From Cephalothrix spiralis (lineage: Eukaryota; Nemertea; Palaeonemertea; Archinemertea; Cephalotrichidae): DNA of 12,460 nt. The stretch spans positions 1 to 12,460 of the forward strand of contig JAUCNG010266630.1 in NCBI GenBank assembly GCA_032353305.1, written 5' to 3'. Below, piece after piece: positions 6,944-12,460 of the stretch; position 1 is the first letter of the stretch; each line of letters starts with the position of its first letter. The notes under the pieces were generated by a model. It did not search any database. It was not told the DNA's origin and worked only from the letters and a program-made list of their open reading frames with translations. The position numbers and the translations under genes are program-made.

Positions 6944-8151
6944 AAAGGGAGGACATTGTTGAACAGAGGTTCAAATATTTGAAAGATGTAAAAAAATTCC
7001 GCGAAATGGGCTTCGAAGTTATCTACAATGATGAGTCTTGGATTAATGAAAATTGCTATAAGAATGGGTCATTTACACATAACTTCACAGAAGGACTGAC
7101 AGTAGACATTGTTAAAAGATGTGAGCATTGTGATATTTTTCACCCAATGGGGAAAGGAAGAAGGTGTATTCTCATAGATGCGGGATCCGCAGAAACCGGA
7201 TTCATACCAAACGCGGGTAATGTTTTTGTATCAGGTAATTTGGCTTAACCATTTATTTTCCCTGAATAAGCCTTATAAAACTATATGTAATATGGTATGG
7301 TATCCCTAGAGCCTAGGCCTGTACATGAAAAGGTATTTTTAATTGTACAAATGTATATACATGTAGGGCTAACGTATGTATGAAAACAATTTTTAACTAT
7401 CGAAAAAAATCACAATATCGTAATGTAACATAAGAAAGGGCGTTCATCACATGAAAAGGCCATGAGGAGCCCGTACATTCCGTACAATATTTCGTCATGT
7501 TCTGAACAAAGCGTAGGACATGAAATTTCATGAATTTGTTAGTGTACGCGCGTGAATTGCCACTACTAATTTTTAGTGCTTACATGCCTTAAAATCTCAT
7601 ATTTTTTGTTATAGGTGGAACAACATCTGACTATCATATGAATATGAATTCGCAGAATTATCAAAAATGGTACGATAACCTGTTGCAAAATTTGCCAACA
7701 GACCAAAAATGCTGTATTATTATTGACCGGGCCACATACCACAATGAACTTACTGATGATACAAAAGCACCCCTCAGTACAGCCAGAAAAGTTGAGCTAA
7801 TAGCATGGTTAACAAATAAAGGCGCTGAATTAACTGGAGCCGAAAGGGTGGTGGACCTAAAAGAGATAATGAAAAAAATAAAGCCAGACCCAATATTCAA
7901 AACTGACCAAAAGGCAAAGGATTTGGGGCACGTGGTTTTTTAGGACGCCCGTTAAGCATTGTGAATATAATGTTATTGAACTCGTATGGGCGGCCCTCAA
8001 ACCACGTGTTGCCGGGCAAAACGTTACGTATAATATTACTGATGTGGAGGCCCTTTGGGAAAAAGAGAGGAGTGAATACACACAAGAACAGTGGAAAAAA
8101 TGCGTGGAACACGTTATAAAGGCAAGTGTCATCTCACTGAATAGTGTATAA
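6944..8151 (+). pseudogene. Tc1/mariner/IS630-type DDE transposase, catalytic half, one intron and one frameshift
   Basis: Such enzymes cut and rejoin transposon ends through a D-D-E triad in an RNase H fold. Exon 6944-7234 follows acceptor tttttcag; it carries the first Asp in VIYNDESW (codon 7030). Exon 7615-8151 carries the second Asp in CIIIDRATYH (7725) and the Glu in NVIELVW (7978). The 380-base intron (7235-7614, GGTAAT donor, TTATAG acceptor) joins VFVSG to GTTSDYHMN in phase 1. FREMGFEVIY, GKGRR...DAGS...GFIPNA, DYHMNMNSQNYQKW, APLSTARK and WKKCVEHV fit an invertebrate DDE_3-type family with about 83 residues between Asp2 and Glu. A T6 run (7936-7941) has one extra T relative to the family frame, giving a TAG at 7941-7943; the other frame continues in register to TAA at 8149. 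The N-terminal DNA-binding domain is missing. Odd: an extra CEHC in the catalytic core, and Arg where Asn usually follows the second Asp. Probably a dead copy; a domesticated gene with a sequencing error is possible. Confidence 0.85.
7235..7614 (+). other. Intron within the transposase relic
   Basis: Donor CAG|gtaatt and acceptor tgttatag|GTGG. Removing it restores a continuous family reading across Gly (G|GT). It is AT-rich, with GTACATG and CATGAAAAGG motifs repeated inside, and shows no coding sequence. Confidence 0.8.
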
Positions 8152-8635
8152 TGTTGATTGGTTTACGGACCCGCTAAAGCAAATAAAGAAAAATAATAAT
8201 AAAATTGAGCGCCGCCTACAGAAGCGTATTCTTCTCTATAAACTTTTGACCCAAATAATAAAAAAACATCGGTAACTATTATAAGAGTATAATTTTCGTG
8301 CGCTGAAGCAGTCCATAAACCAATCGATAAAATAATACTGGTCCCAATGAACATGTAGGCTATGTATTTATAAAAATATAAATTTTTAAAAAATAAAGAA
8401 AATAAAATGCTTGCCTTAATGTAACTTGAAAATATATCGCTTTAAAAAAAATAAACGAAAACATTACCAAAAATAATTGATGTGGTAGCCAGCCGAATAT
8501 TATTCGCTAGGCCGCTTAACTGGCCTGCACAGACCGCTTGTTTCGCGCGCCTCAGATAAACATCGAACTTATAATAATGGGTGCATGAGAGGAAACCCAA
8601 TCTTCAAAAATAAATAACCGTTTCTTCACTAAAAA
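8152..8635. other. AT-rich non-coding stretch after the transposase relic
   Basis: No terminal inverted repeat could be matched to the transposase copy. It includes a CGAATA-T-TATTCG palindrome (about 8493-8505) within a GC-richer patch (8480-8560). A hydrophobic minus-strand reading at 8163-8354 is treated as chance. Confidence 0.6.
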
Positions 8636-8756
8636 ATGTTTTCATCCTTTTTAAAATCCTTTCATGTTTACTTTGAGGTTGAAGAAGAAATGTGGCTCAT
8701 AGATGGCATGTACCAATTGCCGGAATACGAAGACCGAACCTGGGTTATAAATCTGG

Positions 8757-8797
<41 letters not shown>

Positions 8798-9422
8798 GAA
8801 AATGATGATGAAAATTATAATTTATATAAATAATGAAGAATCAATGGACACATCCGACGAATCGTTCAAAATGCCAAGCTGTGCATGGGGTACTTCGTTT
8901 CTGTTGCCGCCAAATATTTCGACTGATGCAATCTCTGACAATAATCCATGTCTATTGCCATTACCAGGGATGCAAAATCAATCCATGAATGCTACAAGGG
9001 TCAATGAAATCAATTCGTTGTCTTCTTTAGCAGCTCCCATGGAACAGGTGTCTATTATACACGGAAGATGATACAATATTGTCATCTATTGGTATAAATG
9101 ACCACAAAGTAAATTCGCCTATCTGTCATAAATGTAATAGTGCCTCTTTGTCTGATGTAACTGTCCTAGAGCATTATATGCATCCATTTCCAAAAGAATG
9201 GACAGAATGTACAGCCAAAAGTTTAGATAGCCTATAAAGATGAAAATGAAAAGAATTGCCCAAACTGTTGGGATTAAAGATACCGGAGGCGATTTAACGA
9301 AGTGCCGACTATGCGAAAAAACATTTCATTTATTTTATTGTATAAACCCTGATATTAGTTTTTGTAAATATTGTATTGAAATTTTATATGGTACGGTCTT
9401 TGTAGATAATATTTGTACATAA
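8636..9422 (+). pseudogene. Frameshifted relic of an acidic, Cys/His-rich (PHD-like) protein; family unknown
   Basis: Protein-like sequence continues in the same direction through several frames. 8636-8833 encodes FEVEEEMWLIDGMYQLPEYE, then twelve Asp from (GAT)12 and more acidic residues. About 8800-9071 in the next frame encodes EESMDTSDESFKMPSCAWG and a Ser/Pro/Asn-rich stretch. 9031-9237 encodes a segment with CHKC...EHYMHPF...EC. A fourth frame gives NEKNCPNCWD (about 9245-9274), and 9240-9422 gives KCRLCEKTFHLFYC followed by FCKYC. In order, CPNC, CRLC-x4-H-x3-C and CKYC resemble the C4HC3 spacing of a PHD finger, though split over frames. At least three frame changes make it a dead copy or badly sequenced. 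It lies 484 bases after the transposase and may belong to the same or another element. I do not recognise the family. Confidence 0.5.
8759..8794. repeat. (GAT)12 microsatellite
   Basis: Twelve perfect GAT units, coding poly-Asp in the frame open from 8636. Being trinucleotide, slippage here keeps the frame, so the frame change after it must come from another indel. Confidence 0.95.
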
Positions 9423-10163
9423 AAATTATATTCTAAAAATTTATTTCTTTAGTTACTTTTAGTCAGTTTATTTAATTTTTTTCGCATTAGAGTACGCCTA
9501 CATGTGTTGTAAGCCTTTACCTGACCCAGTCACATATCTAGCCTACATAGACCTAGGGGCCTAGTGTGCCAAGACCAAGTCATAATGGTTGGCATAGGCC
9601 TACAAATTAATAGTAAATAAACATGTAGGCAAACCAAATGCCGGCCAAGACTCTGTGACATGTATTACAATGTACATGTATTTCATTAATCAAAATGATT
9701 TGGCATGATTTAGACGCTGATAGCATACTTTATGGGAAAATAGTAAGCGTAAGTTATTTATCGAGTATAAAAATCTTCAATCGTGATAATATTGAATGAA
9801 ATAACGATATTATAAACAACATCCTTTCTGACGTACATGTACGTCGTTGAAAATATGATTTTACTTTTGCTTCCTTTTATTTGTGTGAAGCGCTAATTGT
9901 AATACTGCAATTAATCGGGTATTGAAATTCGTGCAATAAATACTTTTATTCAGATGAGGAAGGTAACCAGTTTTTTGTAGTTTTGTGACATTGTCGTTTT
10001 CATTTTCACCGATAGAGGGAAAAAACTGGAAACGACCCAAATCACGTACATTGGAATGGGGCATGTAAAAAAAATGAAATTTGAGGATAAATAATAATAG
10101 AATCGGTTTGTATAGATCTATGACAAATAACGCAGGCAAATTTTATTCTGCTTTCAAAAATAC
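9423..10163. other. AT-rich intergenic stretch with TAGGCCTA / TACATGTA motifs
   Basis: Between about 9495 and 9680 there are repeated CCTACATG, CCTAGGGGCCTAG and GTAGGC words, which look like fragments of a dispersed repeat. A perfect 16-base palindrome lies at 9830-9845. No supported gene. Confidence 0.6.
9830..9845. repeat. Perfect 16-base palindrome GACGTACATGTACGTC
   Basis: Fully self-complementary with no loop. It includes the GTACATGTAC core common in this window. It could be a fold-back repeat tip or a symmetric binding site; nothing nearby decides between them. Confidence 0.7.
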
Positions 10164-10302
10164 CTGGTTCAGGAAATTTGGTTACTTTTTGAATTTTGTG
10201 TTTAATTTTTATTCCATTTTCCTCCTTTAATTCAACCGAATTTGACAAAGTTATTGACATTTCCCCAGGCACAGCAGATAGAAAAATAGCACTTTCTGCC
10301 AT
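10164..10302 (-). CDS. Weak candidate first exon on the minus strand
   Basis: The ATG at 10302 has a good translation context (agaATGG) and opens a frame starting MAESAIFLSAVPGEMS and continuing for 46 codons to CCAG|gtattt, a plausible donor at 10163-10162. An in-frame ATG lies two codons upstream at 10308. Codon use and composition look protein-like, but no following exon is found in phase 1 to its left and I do not recognise the peptide. It could equally be a chance open frame or a transposon remnant. Confidence 0.22.
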
Positions 10303-10406
10303 TCTCATCTTTTAAAGAGACCCCATGTGGAAAGCTGGTCGTTTTAGCGCAATATCTCTTGAGGCTGCTCACCATCGTCTGAACAGCCGCAGCACCGTTT
10401 TTCGCT

Positions 10407-10421
10407 GCTATTGTATACGCG
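10407..10421. repeat. GCTATTGTATACGCG, copy of a short dispersed repeat (partner at 11566-11580)
   Basis: It matches 11566-11580 (GCTATTGTAAACGCG) at 14 of 15 bases, and both copies follow a TTCGCT/TCTCC-like pyrimidine stretch. This suggests that 10407 and 11566 are parts of related repeats. Confidence 0.45.
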
Positions 10422-10460
10422 GCTACCCAGCCTGTACTCGCGCCTACACTAAAAAAAAAA

Positions 10461-10590
10461 GGTTGTCAAAAGTTCTGATGACCTAAAACAAAAGGTCGTC
10501 AAAAATTCTGATGACCTAAAAACAAAAGGTCGTCAAAAATTCTGATGATCTAAAAACAAAAGGTCGTCAAAAATTCTGATGACCTAAAAA
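10461..10590. repeat. Minisatellite: four 33-34-bp units, each a hairpin
   Basis: Units begin at 10461, 10494, 10528 and 10562. Each has the form AGGTCGTCA-AAAATTC-TGATGACCT followed by an A-rich spacer. The 9-base arms are complementary apart from one G:T-type position, so each unit can fold. The first unit differs slightly (GGTTGTCAAAAG). An A10 run precedes the array at 10451-10460. Confidence 0.9.
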
Positions 10591-12330
10591 AATTCATCAA
10601 TTATTATAACCAAAATAGGCGTGGCTGTTGGCTGAATATTTCGCAGCTGATTATCAACGAAATTCACGGCTATAAATCTTGGGATTTTCGGCATTTGGTG
10701 AAATCTGCGGCTATTTTTCGAACTAAATTTTGGTCGCGGAAATCTTGCGCGGCTGCTCATACAAACTTTCCACCCAGGAAAGAGACTATAGAGGCCAGTA
10801 TCGTACCTGGGCCTGTGGCAGGTGTGGGGCCATATGCCTTTTAAAATTTTTACGGCTCAGTCATCAGGTCATATTAGCTTTTCTAGCTAAATACTCGATT
10901 TCATTTTATATAGCAGAGTACTTTGATAGACATTAAGAAAGCGCTTGGCCCAAGCCCAAGTCTTCACCAATCATGCATGCTAATAGTAATACATTGGAAA
11001 ATTAAATCAAATTTCTTGAATTATTTTGTGATACTTTTTGCTCTTTTACTTATTACTATCACTGACGAAGCAGATCATTTGCAGATGTGATGAAGTTCAT
11101 TTAAATATCTCGAATCCTAATTATTTATGAAATATTATTACCTTATTACTTCGAGTCCAACTTAGACGGAAAATTGACTTTTGTGATTTTTTAACACGTG
11201 TTGGCGGCCATTTTGATAACGGACAATGGAGAGTCATTACCGCCGCAAAGCTCATGAACTCTGTATTAAAAAGAAACATACTAACTTTAAAATGTAGATC
11301 TACACATAAATTAATTCATTTAATTTCTGATACGACTGATAGCTTGTTTTAATAAAACTCTTTTTTTCCTTATTTATATATAATTCGAATCTCTGCTATT
11401 GGCTCTGTCTAAATCAAAATGGCGAATTTTTTCAAATCGTAATTTAGAATTGGTGTTTGAAAGGAGATATGTAAGTTATTTATGATCGTTTATACCGGCT
11501 AAGATATGACAATAGAATCAATAATGTGACAATTTTATCATATCATTTCACAACTTTTCTTCTCCGCTATTGTAAACGCGAACAGATAGATAATTGCCAT
11601 TCAAAAATTTCAATAAATAATTTCATTGGATTTGGAATTTGGAACACACGTGGTCTGGTGATATTTAAGTAAAAAGTGAAGCTACCATTTCATCAAGTCA
11701 GGCTGAGTCATAAACCAGTCAAAAAATATTTTTTTAACTTGACTTCATAGGCTCATTATGACATCTTATTGTCAAAAATATTTCTTATCCAAAAACTGGG
11801 CCAATTTGAAATTGAATTTTTAAGAAAAGTGGGCCACACATTGAAAAACCAAGACTAAATTTTAGGGTTGGCTAGGTCGATCAGTCGGGTTGATGATAAT
11901 TTACAAAATTTTACTGTCCATTTTTGATTACAAAATGTGCAGCCATCTTCTTTTTTCTTTGCATTGAGATCTTTTCATGATTTTCGATTCTTGATAAAAT
12001 TATAACGTTAACGATTTTACAATCTAACTACGTCATCACCTATTATTTATATAAATGATAATGTTTATGTTATATCAAAATATTTTAGATCCCTTGTAAT
12101 ACCGGGGTACCGGTATCTTTATTGTTAAATAGCATAGACTGATTATTACTATATACCCCGGTACATTAAACCAATTTATGCATTGGCGATAGGCCCTACA
12201 TGTCTCAGTTATAAAATCCAATATAACCTACTTAGCCAAGATATCACCATCTTATCTCAAGTAGGTGACCAACTGCTATTAATAGATTTGATTATTGTCA
12301 TTCAAAGGCTGGACTTTATAATAGGTTTTT
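10591..12330. other. Right-hand intergenic region without a supported gene
   Basis: Mostly AT-rich. The 68-codon plus-strand reading at 10730-10936 starts at a GTG-type codon and is unlike any family I know. GGCGGCCATTTTG (11203-11215) and ATGGCG near 11420 resemble YY1-type core promoter words; an inverted CCAAT (ATTGG) lies near 11398, and AT|gtaagt at 11471 is a good donor, but they do not add up to a defined promoter or exon. Confidence 0.5.
12100..12163. repeat. Inverted repeat TACCGGGGTA / TACCCCGGTA
   Basis: Ten-base perfect arms at 12100-12109 and 12154-12163 surround a 44-base AT-rich loop. The left arm is extended by a second overlapping palindrome (GGTACC). It may be the ends of a very small element. 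Confidence 0.6.
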
Positions 12331-12460
12331 AGCTCACTTGGTACCTTTTAGGTACCAAAAGTGAGCTTATGCTATCGCCCTGTGTCTGTCTGTCTGTGTG
12401 TCCGCAGCTTTTAGGCATGAAGGACTCAAGCGATTTGCCTATAATTTGGTATATAGTTAC
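12331..12460 (+). repeat. Start of a dispersed repeat: AGCTCACTTGGTACC hairpin plus CTGT-rich tract
   Basis: AGCTCACTTGGTACCT (12331-12346) folds onto AGGTACCAAAAGTGAGCT (12350-12367) with a two-base bulge. It is followed by TTATGCTATCGCCC and a (TGTC)-rich run at 12381-12401. From general knowledge, GTGAGCTTATGCTATCGCCC leading into CTGT/CCGT runs is a frequent repeat in marine invertebrate genomes. The copy is cut by the window edge. Confidence 0.6.

Noticed and set aside
7921-7943. Second intron with acceptor TTTTTTAG at 7943
   Set aside because: Family-like sequence runs up to GHVV and resumes at once after the T-run with one base removed, so a frameshift explains it better than splicing.
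7661-8132. Minus-strand ORFs opposite the transposase
   Set aside because: They are antisense shadows of the transposase catalytic exon.
8163-8354. Hydrophobic 63-residue protein on the minus strand
   Set aside because: It looks membrane-like but lies in AT-rich sequence right after the transposase stop, has no splice or promoter context, and AT-rich DNA readily gives hydrophobic readings.
9861-10139. 92-codon minus-strand ORF
   Set aside because: AT-rich, no recognisable motif, no splice context beyond the weak candidate exon to its right.
10451-10590. CRISPR-like array
   Set aside because: The units are contiguous with nearly identical 'spacers', and the DNA is animal with spliceosomal introns. 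It is a minisatellite.

Overview
This is animal nuclear DNA: AT-rich, with GT-AG introns of about 160 to 1,600 bases, tRNA-derived SINEs, an eroded DDE transposase and many short repeats. The repeat types and transposase family suggest a marine invertebrate (mollusc, echinoderm, hemichordate or cnidarian). The sequence alone does not settle the phylum.

The main gene is on the minus strand and is hidden from a plain ORF scan because its exons are short. Seven exons between 6572 and 1048 join in one continuous frame of 202 codons. They read collinearly with the N-terminal half of UTP14, the nucleolar U3 snoRNP / small-subunit processome protein. Landmarks are an acidic start ending SESDEE, then KVSEF, ITKWQPIVKKNRQ, AEQLTFPL, PRTPLEREIAELLHG and LRSMSLEE. 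All exon joins are in phase. The C-terminal half lies beyond the left edge of the window.

Region by region: 1-1047 is the intron after the last visible UTP14 exon, and it carries two related minus-strand tRNA-derived SINEs, one clearly from tRNA-Lys(CTT). The regions from 1171 to 6518 are UTP14 introns with degenerate repeats, such as a GGTTAGCGATTAA family, AGTAGG motifs, TTTTTTCGTCGGG motifs and a GC-rich hairpin block. On the plus strand, 6944-8151 is the C-terminal catalytic part of a Tc1/mariner/IS630-type transposase with one intron and one homopolymer frameshift. It sits 371 bases from the UTP14 start, pointing the other way. From 8636 to 9422 there is a multiply frameshifted coding relic with an acidic (GAT)12 tract and a Cys/His-rich tail of PHD-like spacing. 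The right third, from 9423 on, has no gene I can support. It holds a hairpin-forming 34-bp minisatellite (10461-10590), palindromes, one weak minus-strand candidate exon, and the start of a dispersed repeat at 12331-12460.

UTP14 is the only gene here that looks functional. The rest is mobile-element debris or unresolved. I found no multi-gene pathway and no convincing new biological system. The least explained items are the Cys-rich relic, the hairpin minisatellite and the SINE pair with a shared hairpin core.
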